Source: Tyto alba
Lineage: Eukaryota > Chordata > Aves > Strigiformes > Tytonidae
Length of the DNA stretch: 64,000 nt
NCBI RefSeq assembly: GCF_018691265.1
Contig: NW_024881296.1
Location: 10,385,427 to 10,449,426, forward strand
Direction of reading: 5' to 3'
Position 1 is the first letter of the stretch, and each line of letters begins with the position of its first letter. The notes beneath the pieces are model-generated. The model saw only the letters and a program-made list of their open reading frames with translations, made no database searches and had not been told where the DNA came from. The position numbers were made by a program, and so were the translations under genes. This document shows, in pieces, positions 1 through 12,121 of the stretch.

Positions 1-3000
1 CATTGGCAAGGTTGGGGACAGAGCATAATAAAACATTTGCTTGAAAGTTTTTTTCCAACTGTTGCATAAATCAATGCTTTGGTATTACTTCAGGTTCCAT
101 AACTAATTTCCTAAAGCGCTCTCGGCTGTGACATTTTAAAGCAAAATGTTTTAGGGGAAATCAAGACCTTGAGACATGATGGAAGCATTGTCTGAATTAT
201 AACTCTCCACACTGTTTGACATTCTTTCTCAGAATTGAAACTTGTAGTAGTTAAATGTAATTGTTCTTAATCTCTTTTCTACGTGTTTTTTTTCAGTGGA
301 AACTGTCTATAAAAAGATAGGGAGGCAAATATTTAATTCTTTCCTTTCTGTTTCTAACCAGCTTTAACCAGTTTGGATTGTGACACAGAAGAACCCAGTC
401 CAGGGTTCTCACAAAGGTGAAATCAGTCTGCTGCATAAAGCTACAGGAAGTTGTATAAGAATTACAGATAAAATAGGTGATTAATACACAATTTCCCTTA
501 TACGGTCAATCATTTCTTGACAGTATTTGAAAGACGTGGGCATTAGTGTTTAATACTGTTAATGAAGAGCCAGGATAAGTGAGGGAAAAGTAAAAGCAGT
601 GATAATATCTGAGCTGTAAACCTGCGAGATAATTTCATTGTACTCCTTACCCACAGTAATGGGTGAAAAAAAGTGATATTTAGTACTACTTGCTTCCACT
701 CATTACTGGCTGTCTATCAAAAGATGGAAGTAACTCCTTCCATCGTAGCCACAGATGTGAATCTAGGTAGAGTGGAGAAGATTTTGGATTAAAAGAGAAA
801 AAGAGAGTTATGCAATGATACACCATTTAATGACAGAACAGTTAACATGGGAGAGAATGGCAATGGTTAGCAGAAGAAAGACATGGCACTGCAAGGAAAG
901 GTGCATTAAGAAACAGGCAAACTAATGTAGACCTTTCAAGCGATCAACAATTCCAGACAAAGAAATGAACGAGGACAAACAAGTACAGTAGAAGAGATGC
1001 CATTTGGTAGCTAGAAGCAGGTCACCAATCATATTGAGAACATGCATGATCTGTGGATGACCTTTGAGAAATCATGAAACAAGATGAGACATCACACAAA
1101 AAGCTCTTGGATACAGTGGTGGAATCAAAGAAGAGTTGCTTAGGACAAGAAATTCAGTAGGACAGGTGATGTTAGATACTTGGTCAGATGAAGATCTTGA
1201 AGTTGAGGAAGAAAGGTTAAGTATATGAGTCGGGGAATGGGTATAGTGAACAGAAACAGTGATCTGGTAACATTTTAACTTGCTGTTGCTCACAGGAGGA
1301 ACTTCTCCTTCCCTAACATGATCATACTAGTTGCCCTATGTATTTAGACCTACAAAACTGTAGTTCAATGGTGGGCTCTATGCATGACATAACTCTTTTG
1401 ATACAAAAACATCATCATCCTAATTAAACTTCCTGACCTTTACCTGGGCATCTGGGTTATTCAGCTGCACCATGATTCTTTTGTCATGCTCTAGTCAAAC
1501 AGATTGCCAGCTGTTCATCTGCAATGTATTTGCTTTATAAAGACAATCCGCACTAGAACTCAGCTTATTATAATAACTATTCAGCTGACAAAAGGAAAGC
1601 CATTTTAAGTACAAAACCAGTAGGTATTCACTGTGCTAATTAGGCTTTTGGTTCCTCATGCTAAGGCCTAACCAAGGACATAAAACATACGTTATGGATT
1701 GAGCCCCCTTTGCACAATTGTACCTATCTTAGTGTAGGTAAGACCTACTTGAGTTATCTCAGCCTAGTCAGGCAGCCATGACTGCTTGAACATTAGCAAA
1801 TACCGTATTCAGGTGAATTTGTAGCCCAGCCGATGTCCGGTGACACTGTGGCTGATTAACTACTGCTGTTCCCCAAGCCAGCTGCTTTACTGCACTGCAG
1901 AGTTAACAGGAGAGTCAAATGACAAAATACTTGAATACAGATCAGTTTAATTGCAGCAATAACAAATCCAATTTGGAGGTACTTTGAGGGATATTCACTA
2001 CAGTTGCTCTGCTCATGTCCATTATATGGGAACTTAGTGGAAAGAACTAGTATTCTTTAGAAATTATTCAGTTCAGGAAAATAAATTTAGGTGCGTTAAA
2101 CAGTTCTACAGCTGTCCTTTCTTCTACATAACAAACCTAGAAAGAACAGATCTCAAGGCCTTGAATCAGGTTTCATATATTCCTCCCACTTTCCTAGTTT
2201 CTCTTTTCCATATTATGAAAATATATAAAGCTCAAAACCAAAAGTATCGGGCCAGCTAAGGCTGCACATGCACAGACAAGGCAGGGATTTTACTGAAGAG
2301 GTGCCACAACTCAACCAACAACCCCTTAAAGTGGAGAACGCTATTCCCTGTGTATCAGCAGCCTTTAGCAGTATATATGCTAGAAACTACATCTATCCAG
2401 ATTATTTGTTGCAGTAGCTTTCCCCTATCTCTACCTAAGGCATGAACATGAATTGTTATAATTGCTATAGCAGTTTTAGTTTGAGCTGTACTGTGGAGAT
2501 AAATAAAGGCAGAAATCTGAAGACAGCAGCTATGAACCCCTGTATGGCTGACTCTTGCTGATTATCATGTGACAACAGCAAAAGATCACAATAAGAGGCA
2601 GTAAAACCATGAGAAACTAATATAAGTGATGCATACTACTTCAGCTTTCCTTTGGTTTCCTCAGAACTCCTTCCCTTTTTGCCTTCTCAGCGCTTATCTT
2701 TCTCTGCACTGGATGCTGGTTTATAATTTTAGTTTCAATACACTTTATTCACTCTAGTTGCAAAGCCTTTCATCCTATGAACTCTTAGACAGAGGCATTC
2801 ACATTTGCTCATTAGTACAAGTAGTGTTCACCTTGCTAATGTTCTATACTGGAGTAAACCAAAGGCTAGGAAAGAGACATTCTTCCCTATCTTTCCAGGT
2901 TGGATTCGTCTAATCCCAAATCTGATTATGAAAATACTATTACAAAATGTATTGTAATTAGTAAATGTATTTGACACAATGCAACAGATTTGTACAAAAA

Positions 3001-3192
3001 TATTGCCTTATTTTCAACATCATCTCATTTTGTAAACTTCCCCAGGTGGTTTACAAAGTGAGCTTGCCCCATGGCTCTTCTCTCTAGGGGGAACATATTT
3101 ATGGCAATTGATAGGAGGATGCTTACTGTTTTAAAAACATCTGAAAGCTGATCAATAGCTTTCTGCAGTTTACCCAGACTCCACACATCCAC

Positions 3193-3217
3193 GTGTGTGT
3201 GTGTGTGTGTGTGTGTG
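3193..3217. repeat. (GT)n microsatellite
   Basis: Uninterrupted GT dinucleotides, about 12 units, in non-coding DNA. Confidence 0.95.
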
Positions 3218-4562
3218 AATGTCTGCAATAGAACAGAAACTGATGCCTAAAATAAGAGGGTTAAAAAATCTTGATTTTTTTTTTCTTCTTCCACTTATTT
3301 TTAAAAACAATCTATGTCACTGGTTGAGATCTTTAAAAACTGAAAGAAGCATTGCAGGAAAAACTTGATCTTTGTCAACTTTTCCTTCAGACTACTAGAT
3401 ACTTGTGGCAGTAGAAAAGATAAAATTAGAGCTGTAAATACTTAAGTTAATTCCTTGTCTCCTACAGACAAGGACTAGGCTCAAAAATCTGCCATTGTTT
3501 CATGGCATTTTGGGCTCTCTGCAGACAAAAAGGTCCACTGATACAATCAAAGTCCACATTTTTCAACCCTGTCATTAAGTACTCTGGGAGTTGTCCAAGA
3601 AAACCAAAAAGACAATATGTAATTTTCTGCTTGATTTAACAGAATATGTTCTTCTCTAAGGAATGAAAATGAGGAGGCCCAGTTTCCTACAGATCTGTAT
3701 TCTTTGTTCCCTTCTCTATCCTCTAGTACAATAAATCTCTTCTCGTCTGCTCTCAATTTTCCCTATGAAATACTTGCTTGTGGTGGGTAGTCCTAAACTA
3801 TGCGAATCCTGTTTGATCGACTGATACAGTTCTGCTTATCTTTCTCCCCCTCTACCCAAATATTGATTCTGCATGTGTGTGAATTTTGCAGGGGTTTAAT
3901 GATTTTCATCTTAAAAGCTCAGTTGATGTTTCCTGCTGTGATCAAAAGCTATTATAAGGTCTGAAGAAATACTCTTACTGCATGAATTTCACTCTCTTAG
4001 AAAATAAGATTTATGACTTAGACTCTTAATCTGATTTTTGACTGCACTTTACAGTGGTTCAAATGGTAGAAACTGTCTTATCTGTGTTTCTTTGATAGTC
4101 TGGGCAGCAAATATTTTACTAATTATTTTTTACATGATGCAGCCTACACTGGGTTGCATTGAATTTGCTTAGCATGTATTAGCAAACAACTGCTGGCTAT
4201 CTGCATTTGAAATAAAATTTGTCTGAAATTGACTTTTGCGAGGAAACGTAGGAGCTGTGCCACAAGACACCTCACTTTTCAGTCTGTGATATGGAATAAA
4301 ACAGACCTTCACACTTCCTTATTGCTTTGGTTTGGTTACAATACTACTGTAGCATCTTGTGCTCCAAATACAGGAGTCCCTGGCTGTAGTATTTTCAGAG
4401 GCCTGGGTTTTCAGAGACCCTTTCTGTGACCTGACCCTGACCTGCAATGTGTACATCTCTGGAATGCTGGCAGGGTTTTGTGTGCAGCTGTTCAGCCAAC
4501 CCCTCCTATATAAGTAACTATGAAAAGTTCTGTATAGCTTTTATGCTGAAAAGTTATTTTAC

Positions 4563-4608
4563 AATAAAGTAGCAGTAAGAATATGGAAATGTTGAGGAAA
4601 ACAATAAA
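4563..4608 (+). other. Possible polyadenylation signal pair
   Basis: Two AATAAA hexamers (4563-4568 and 4603-4608) are followed by a GT-rich stretch at about 4620-4640, the usual order for a plus-strand transcript end. It could mark the 3' end of an upstream gene's long UTR, but AATAAA is common by chance in AT-rich DNA and no exon is visible before it. Confidence 0.2.
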
Positions 4609-5729
4609 ATGGCTTGTTGGAATGTGTATGTTTTCTGCTTTGTCGAGCTGACCTTATTTTTAAACAAAAAAGCTCTGTTTCACAATGCAAAAATGTATTA
4701 TTGCATTTAGGTGAGAAATCCAGGAGGTTAAACGCTTCACAAAGATTTTGTCTTCTAACCAGGGGGCATTCTGCACTCTAGTAGTTGGCAAACATTGCAT
4801 TATTGGAGACCCTGCTTCTTCAGATACATTAATTTTAAATGTTAGTTCTCACTAGCTAGAAATTATGTGGGAGAAAGTTCAGCACTATGTAGCAAGCATT
4901 TGAAAATTCTAGTCGTTATTTTTTCATGCACCTAATAAAAGGTCCTAGGCAAGTCAAACACTTGCTTGGGATCACTCCTTGCTAGGTTCAAGCTCCTTAT
5001 AAAAGAAAACTTTCAATAGGTAAAACAGGTTTCTCACTAGCTGGATCACCTCAACTTAATACAAATGCAATGCATGAGGCATGATTTCATACTGCTCAGA
5101 CATGTATTAAAAGAAAAAGCAGAATTTCATATCCACTAGAAACTACATGAGGTAAGGGCAGGACTAACTTCATCCCTAACCACTGTGGTCTCAATCCACA
5201 TTAAATTTTCTGCTCTCCTGACTTGGCCCTTGCCAGTCAGAGAGGGGAAGTGAGTCTGCTAGAGATTGCCAAATCATAAAAGACAATTCTCTCTATAGCT
5301 GAAAGAGATTGGGGGCAGGAAACAATTTGCAACTTCTCCGAGCATGGCTTTGGCAGTATAAGGGAGGATTTAATGGTAGCTGATGCCTTCTGGGGAGATA
5401 ACTTTTCCAGCATGCTTAAAGTGGCAGCTGGGGGAGGCTTCCCACTGCCACAGGACATCAGGAACAGGGACCTGGCTCCAGCACTGGACTGAACAAGAAT
5501 GACCCCTCTGCTTGCTTATGAAAATTCAAGCTTTGGTAACATATAGATGTCTGGGAATATCCTGGTCTGCTTAAACAAACCTTTTTTCATACCATCTGCG
5601 TTGCCATATCCCAATCAGTAATGTGACACCAGAGTACTCTGAAACAGTCCTGTTAATCTAGGTGCCTTTATCTCCAATCCAAAGCTGTGTACATTGAGCC
5701 ACTAATTATAAAACAAATCTCTGCAGGGT

Positions 5730-6980
5730 GTGTATGGCAGAGATGAGGATCCTCTGGGCTGTCCCTACTCTCCCTCTCCAAGCAGTAGCCCTGTCCCCTC
5801 AGGGAGTGGGGTGAAGGGAGGCTGGAGGAGCCACAGCGTTGCGGGGGAGCGGAGCCCAGCTCCCAGAGCGCTGCGATGGCACCTGGGCCCTGCAGTGCAG
5901 TGCTGCGGCTCTCTCACTGCTGTCACCTCACCCTCACCCTTCCTCTGCGTGGAGACGGGGCAGAGGGTCTGCTAGTGGCAGCCCAGGCCTTGCCTGTGGC
6001 CTTGGAGAGTGATGTTCAGCCTCCTCCATCAGGCCATCACCCTGGGCGGCCATGTTGTGGCTTACTCCCAGGGCCACAGCAGCCTCCCCCTACCCCAGCT
6101 GCTGAGTCTCCCCAGCAGGGAAGGGGACCACAGAGCCCACAGACACACAGGTACGTAACCCCGCCAGCCACTTTGGGCACCTGGAAGAGCTGGCCGTGAG
6201 CTCACATACAGAGCCTGCCCCTCAGTCACTGTGCAGGGTGACACGGGGATACACGTGGCGTGGCTCATTCGGGGGGGTGCATTTGCTTTGCCCACCCCCC
6301 CCCCCCCCCCCATCTTTACTGCACAGTGGTGATAGTGCTTCTGTGCTGGTAGCCACAGCATTACTGCTGGGCTGCTGCTTTGGGCACTTTGTGTGTTGCC
6401 AGCACTCCTGTGGTTTAAATCCTTCCCTGGGATCATACTGGTGAAGCCTACCCCTGTCACAAAGGCTTGGCCCTCGGCAGGCACGGCGTGTGGCAGGGCT
6501 ATGCCCATCAGCAGCAGTAATGGTGCATTACTATCTTCACTCTGTAGGGACTTGCTCAACAACTCTTATTGAGAGCAGCATGAAGTACCACAGTAAATAA
6601 ACCACAGCAAAAACTCATCCACCCCAAGAAAGCCGTGTCTCCTTGGGGCAGGCTCCCCTAGGCACCCCTCTCCCCCCCTCAGGCAGCCCATGCTTGTAAC
6701 CACTCAAAATACCAGGATGTCAGCTGGTCACCTATTCTTTTTGTGAGGGATCTGGGGGGAAGGTTCCCACCATGGTCCCAGCCCCGCCCGGGGGGCAGTA
6801 CTCTGCGTGGGCTGTGCTCCAGGAGGCTGAGGCTTACACTCAGGTGTGGGCAATTGGTGCTGCTGGCAGCCCTTCCTCTCCCAGCAGGGCGGGCGGCCAG
6901 GCAGTGCTGGGGGCTCTGGCCACCCTTGCAGAGAGACTGCAGTAAATGGTAACTGTCTTGAAAATGATCTTAGTCTCATA
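5730..6980. promoter_or_regulatory. GC-rich block, candidate promoter / 5' exon region of FMN2
   Basis: This is the only clearly GC-rich stretch in an otherwise AT-rich window. CpG dinucleotides are frequent, for example in 5835-5880, 6150-6275 and 6780-6900. It lies 3-4 kb upstream of the first FMN2 coding exon, which itself begins right after a strong splice acceptor, so a first exon and promoter are expected somewhere upstream. A good donor (CAG followed by GTACGT) sits at 6151. Open frames on both strands here, the longest 166 codons on the minus strand, have biased low-complexity composition and resemble no known protein. The promoter role is inferred from composition and position only. 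Confidence 0.35.
6295..6311. repeat. Poly-C run (17 nt)
   Basis: Seventeen consecutive C (G on the minus strand) inside the GC-rich block. A run of seven G lies about 20 nt upstream. Confidence 0.95.
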
Positions 6981-7613
6981 ACAGGGGCTTATTTTTCTAA
7001 CAGGAAAGTATTAACGTGTAAGTGCCTGAGAGCACAAGGATAATGCATCTTGGCCTGTAAGTTTTGACTCTTTTCTTTGTGTTGCCATTTGTGTCTCCCG
7101 AGCCTGGAGGAGCTTGAGAGGTGAGGGGGACCTCAGGCTTATGCTTGTGACCTCAGCCCTTGATATTTTTGGGTGACCACTAGCAAATGTTAAATGAGGT
7201 AGGCAGGCAGGCTTGCTCATGGACTAGCCTCAGTTGTTGACAATTTATACCAAGCCAAGAATGTGTTAGTTACACTTAAATATGTAATATCCTTCCTGAA
7301 CACTTGAAACCTGTTCTTTTCCCCATTTACATTTTGTTGAAAATCTCTCTTTTGGTGTAAAATATTGAATACATTCTTAGCTTTTTAAAATGTAGCTTAT
7401 GCCGATATCAAAATGATCTGGTTTCTCACTGACTTGTAATAATATGTTTTTCTTCAGAAGCTAAAAGTCTCCTGAAAATAAACAAGCCTCAAGGCATTAA
7501 CATTTGTTTTTATGTTTGGCTAATGTTAACCTTTTGTAGTTTCCAGCAAATGCTGACTGAGAGTTCATCTACGACTGGTACTTCAAGGTAATTTGTGTTT
7601 TGCCCCATGCTCC

Positions 7614-7635
7614 TTTTTTTTTTTTATTTTTTTTT
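7614..7635. repeat. T-rich run with one A interruption
   Basis: Two T runs separated by a single A, in non-coding DNA. Confidence 0.9.
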
Positions 7636-8663
7636 AATATTCAAATGCATTTTCTGTCCCTGTGTGGAATAACCAGAGCAAATTCTTTGATGTTCACATA
7701 ATTATACCCGTTTTGGTGATGTTCTTTCCCCATATAGATCAGAAATCCTGGTCAGAATCCATGATGGTTAGGATATCACATTCAGAGGGACCATCTAGAA
7801 AATGGTTTGCCTTTTTTTCTTATAGTTATTTTGCTTTTAGAATTACAGCTGCAGATTGAAAAAAAATGAATAATTTTATTGTAATATATTTAAATTCAGG
7901 TAATATTTATGGCTATATAATCATGTGTTTTTGAAGAGCTTACTCATCAGGATGTGCTGTAGGAAAACTTCTAGGATATAGTGCAAATACATGATTTAAA
8001 CCATGGTAAGTTTCTAGTTTTTAATTAAAAGTGAAGATCATTTTAACTTGACTGTCTTATAACCCCATCTTTGTTTATGGCTTGGTTTTGCAGCATAATT
8101 TGCAGTGTAATTACTGCTGATGAATTATCATTAGTTGTTATGGAAGTGTGTTGAGTTTGTAAAGCAAGCTTACAGAGAAGGAAGAAAAGGGAAAGTTTCA
8201 GAACATCATACTAATTCTACATTTCCCTTACACATTCAATTCACAGTATCTTTATACTACTTCTGCATTATATTAATTTCTGGCAGATTTTAGTGGGAGA
8301 AGAGATATTAAATGGAGTTGGAAGCTTCAGGTACTCCGGTTATAATCAAGGGTTAGATACTTGTCAGTTCTAGTCAGTGAAAATACCCATCAAAGTAGTA
8401 TTCTACTACTATGGTTTCCTCAAACTGCACCTTAAGTAATTCTCACTGTGCATCTCCAGATGGATTGAAATTACGTGAGCTTTCAGAAGCCTTTTGCAAG
8501 CATGTAATAATGATGTAAAAGGTAAAATACTGCAACAGATTAGAAACTAAGTAGGATAACAGAAGGCAAATCAGGAATGTCATCAAAAAGCAAAATCACT
8601 TAATGTGCTCTTGCAGGTTTTGCTATACTAGCTCTTACCAGTATATTTATGAATGCTGAGTGC

Positions 8664-8686
8664 TAAAAATAAATAAATAAATAAAA
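8664..8686. repeat. (AAAT)n short tandem repeat
   Basis: About five tetranucleotide units in non-coding DNA. Confidence 0.85.
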
Positions 8687-10125
8687 GATTAATCACTTTA
8701 TTGGATAGGCGAAATCTAAAATAAAAACAGAGTATATAAAGTCATCTGATCTACTTAAAACAGTTGATTTCTCATAGACAGAAGGCTTCTGGTGCCTGAG
8801 CCTAAGGCCCCTCAGGACAGGACTTGCATCAGAGCAGTAAAGTGACCACGAAGCACAAGGAAAAAATTATGGTAGTTCAAAATAATTTACTTGCATGTAT
8901 TTTTGGCAGTGTTATTCTTTCCAAACTGAATTAACAATTATTTAGCAATGACCACAGCCCAGATTTGTAAAGATATTTAGCATCCCTTGAAAAAAACAGG
9001 GGGTGTGTGTGTGTGCGCCTCCATAGTTTTTAAAGTGAATGATACTCTTCTTCTTCATGTTGTTCTTCTTTAATATATGTTGAAGTAGAGGAAAGTAAGT
9101 GAAACCTCTGTTAGGAAGAGAATGATACTAAAAGTAAGAGTTAGGTAAACCCATAGAATGCATTTCCTTGGAATGATGTATTGTTTAAAGCAATCTCTGA
9201 TGAAAGAGAAATAATAAAGAACTTCAGAGTTGTGAGAAATACGTAAAGTCTTTCACATAAGCTGAACTTAATAGACCAGGCTGTTTAGTGATGATAAATC
9301 ATAAACAGAAACCTATCTAATTACTTCTTGGCTGGTGTTGAACTGCTGAATGGATCTGACTGGGCAGTTTGACATTCTTATGCCCCTTTGTTTCAGTGCC
9401 AGTTGTTTTAAATCTAAAAGTGGAAAGGAGTATCTGTCTGGAAGTTCAGGAAATGTATTTATGAAGTATTGATGTTCATACATCTGAACCAAAAATGGAG
9501 GAGAAGCAGCAACTGATTAAAACTGTTGCACAAGCTTCCAAAATAGTTATCAAGTGACAGTGTCTAAATCAATTATTAAATATATACGGTAAAATAGAGG
9601 AATGCTTTACTGTATCCTTTTCATTAGTAGCATTTGAATGCTGCTATTTTTCTTGTTTGTTTTATTGTGTCTCATGCCAGATGTTCTTATCAGTGAAAAC
9701 AATGGTGGTGTATTTTAATATTGATGAGTTGATTCTTCTGGGAATAATAGTATACCTACCTTCTCAGAATACAAATTGTGGGAGGTTTTTTATAGTGTAA
9801 TTACCATAATGCATTGAATTTTAAGTGCAACTCTTTAAAACTGTGGAAAGAACTTTTTGTTTATTATCTTCCTTCAATCTACATTCAGAGTGATTCTCCT
9901 TTTAAAATTATGTATTGTGTTTTGGTGGCCTTTAAAAAGTAAACATGTAAATCACCAGAGGTACTGTGCAGTCTTTCAAAGTAGCATATGCTTACGCACC
10001 TTACAAACTATTAAATAATCATAGTATTTCTCTTTCCAAGGTTATTTGTTTATTCACTTAAACAATTGCAGAGTAATTAAAGTACCTTGCTTTAACTTTC
10101 TGTTTTTTCCCTTTTTTCCCTCCAG

Positions 10126-10176
10126 GAATTTGAATTCCTGAAATCATCCATGATTTGGTGACAAGCTGAGCTTGCA
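10126..10176 (+). other. FMN2: FMN2 5' untranslated part of first coding exon, with splice acceptor
   Basis: A long C/T tract (about 10101-10123) ends in CCAG at 10122-10125, an almost ideal splice acceptor. From 10126 to the ATG at 10177 there is a short leader. In the frame of that ATG, a TGA at 10159-10161 closes the frame just upstream, so translation in this frame cannot come in from an earlier exon and must start at 10177 or later. The exon is therefore probably internal, preceded by at least one non-coding exon. Confidence 0.6.
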
Positions 10177-12121
10177 ATGCAGGCCATAAAAACCGTGGAA
10201 AAAGAAGTGACTTTTATAAAGGAAATACTTTTCACAGAATCCTTCCTAAAGAAACAAGAGTGCAGCAGGAGCCTGGAGAGCAGGCGGCTCCGTGAGCAGC
10301 AGCCATTGGAAGGAGCTGTCTGCAGCTCTCAGTGCTGTACTGAGCATGTCCCAGCAGAGCCCAGTGCAAGCAGCACATTATGCAAAAAGGCAGCTCTAGC
10401 AGATGGGAGAGAGGCACAGCAAGCATTTGCTTCACTTGCATCACCACCGCTTGAAAACAAACCTGGATCGCTAGAGGGGATCTCGCCGGCAGGCCAGAGG
10501 AATGAAATCCGGGATCATGGCTTGATTGCTGAAGGTGTTCCACTGCAAAAAATCATGGGGAATCAAGATGGGAAGCTAAAGAAAAATACAGGTGATGTGC
10601 ATGAAGGAGGAGAGGATGCCTCTGGGCCCAAGGATACAGATGGCACAAAGAAGGTATCGGGAAGCAGGAGGGGACTGGGGAAGCATGCAAAAGCAAGTGA
10701 ATCCGGTAAGAAGAAGGGTAAGTCGGACTCGAGGGCCTCAGTGTTTTCAAATCTGAGGATCAGAAAAAATCTAACCAAGGCTAAAGATGGGAATAGTAGT
10801 TCACGGGAGGATGTTTTGGAAAGCCAGGCCTTGCAGGCTGGAGAGCTGGACAGTACTCATTCAATTGTTACTAAAACTCCGGATATAAGCATCTCTGCAG
10901 ATGAAGGGGGTCTCTCAGACACAGATGTTGAACATTTTGAAATCAGAAATGAAACTATCCCAGCTGCTGCGGCGACACAGGATGGACAAAGGACCAGCTC
11001 TGGCTCTGATACGGATATATACAGTTTCCATTCAGCCACAGAACAAGAGGATTTGCTTTCTGATATCCAGCAAGCTATTAGACTGCAGCAGCAGCAGCAG
11101 GGGGCAATTAACATTGGAACTGAGGACCTTGTCACCAAAACAATGGGCCGACACATGGCTAATTCGCAAGCAGCCCCCTTAGATTTTGAACGGTTTCTTT
11201 CAGTAACTACCACTGACAAAGAGAGAAGCCCAGACACTGAGGGGGCTTTTCCAGCGATATCTGAAATTGTGGAAAACATTCCTGTCTCCTGTGCAACTGA
11301 ATGTGAACTGAAAGAAACGGTAAATGGCACAGGCTCTCCTGGTAACGGCTTATTTGAAACACAGGAACGTAAGCTATTGATTGAGGAGCAGGAACAGCTC
11401 ATTGCTGGAGTGGATGCTGTAGCTAGTGAAAGAGAAGACGATTTAACTAGAACTGTGGTAGAAAACGAGTCTCAGACACATGGCTCCACAAAACCTTTTC
11501 CAACCTCAGTAGCAGATGCCGAGACTAAAATTGCTGAAGTGCAGGCTGTTGATTTGCAGGGCTCAGTAACAGAGGATGGTATGTCAGATGCAGGCCGTGA
11601 TCATGCTGCTGAGACTCAGGAAGGGAAACACACTCTGTCAGCCAGTCAAGAGGACCTGCATAATGGTTTATCTGCAGAAATGAAAAATGGCATTTTGTCC
11701 TCCGAGGGGACAGCAGGCAGTCCCATGCTTGGTTCCCGATGCTTTAAGCCCTATCTAATTAATCCTTGTTACATCAAAACCACAACTAGGCAACTGAGTT
11801 CTCCCAATCATTCACCTTCTCCTTCCCCATCCCAGAGCCCGCTTTTTACAAGGAAGCAGGAGTCCTTCCACAAAAAAGAAAAAGTCTCAATCAAGAAGCA
11901 GAGGTCTGCTAGTTTGGCAGGTTTATTTAGTCGTTCCGCAGACTGGACAGAAGAGGTATCTAGTCACAAATGTGAGATAACGCAGAAGGTGGGCTCTGCG
12001 GGCTACTTGGAGCACAAGGGTTTTAGAGAGAAATTTCAAACAGAAAGAGTGCCTTTGACAAATTCAAGAAAGTCCTCAGGGGTGCAAGCTTCTACAGAGA
12101 CATTTCCCAATGTCTTTTCAG
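10177..12121 (+). CDS. FMN2: Formin-2 (FMN2), first coding exon, N-terminal region
   Basis: FMN2 nucleates straight actin filaments with Spire proteins and acts in oocyte spindle positioning and in neurons. This exon encodes the disordered N-terminal part, not the actin-binding FH1/FH2 domains. It opens at 10177, but a second in-frame ATG at 10555 starts MGNQDGKLKK, which matches the start of mammalian FMN2 and has a stronger Kozak context (A at -3, G at +4). Counting from that methionine, conserved blocks are: SRASVFSNLRIRKNL (residues 59-73), REDVLESQALQAGELDS (84-100), QDGQRTSSGSDTDIYSFHSA (142-161) followed by EQEDLLSDIQQAIRLQQQQQ (163-182), RCFKPY..PCYIKTTTRQLSSPNHS (395-420), a Ser/Pro run, and SRSADWTEE (459-467). 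Lysine-rich stretches lie at 51-56 and 440-450. The glutamine tract is short (five Q). The exon ends TCAG before GTGAGT in phase 1. The 126 codons before 10555 are open, but I recognise no counterpart. Confidence 0.93.

Larger units (their letters stand above)
1..5729. other. Upstream non-coding sequence, no gene supported
   Basis: AT-rich sequence with many stops in all frames. Every open frame is under about 75 codons and none resembles a protein I know. In mammals CHRM3 lies upstream of FMN2 in the same orientation, but its single large coding exon is not here. I see only a GT microsatellite and a pair of possible polyadenylation signals. Whether this is intergenic DNA or an intron between a distant FMN2 first exon and the first coding exon cannot be told from the sequence. 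Confidence 0.6.
6981..10125. other. Non-coding sequence before first FMN2 coding exon
   Basis: AT-rich with no supportable coding region. It holds an interrupted T run at 7614-7635, an (AAAT)n repeat at 8664-8686 and a short GT run at about 9003-9015. A possible 41-nt untranslated exon lies at 7547-7587. The stretch is either intron 0 of FMN2 or proximal 5' flank. The strong acceptor at its right end favours intron. Confidence 0.55.

Noticed and set aside
6062..6562. 166-codon minus-strand open frame in the GC-rich block
   Set aside because: Its length is explained by low stop frequency in GC-rich DNA. It has a glycine run from the poly-C tract and no recognisable domain.
10857..11402. 181-codon minus-strand open frame inside FMN2 exon 1
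   Set aside because: Shadow of the strongly supported FMN2 frame; serine/cysteine-rich composition follows from the antisense of acidic and glutamine codons.
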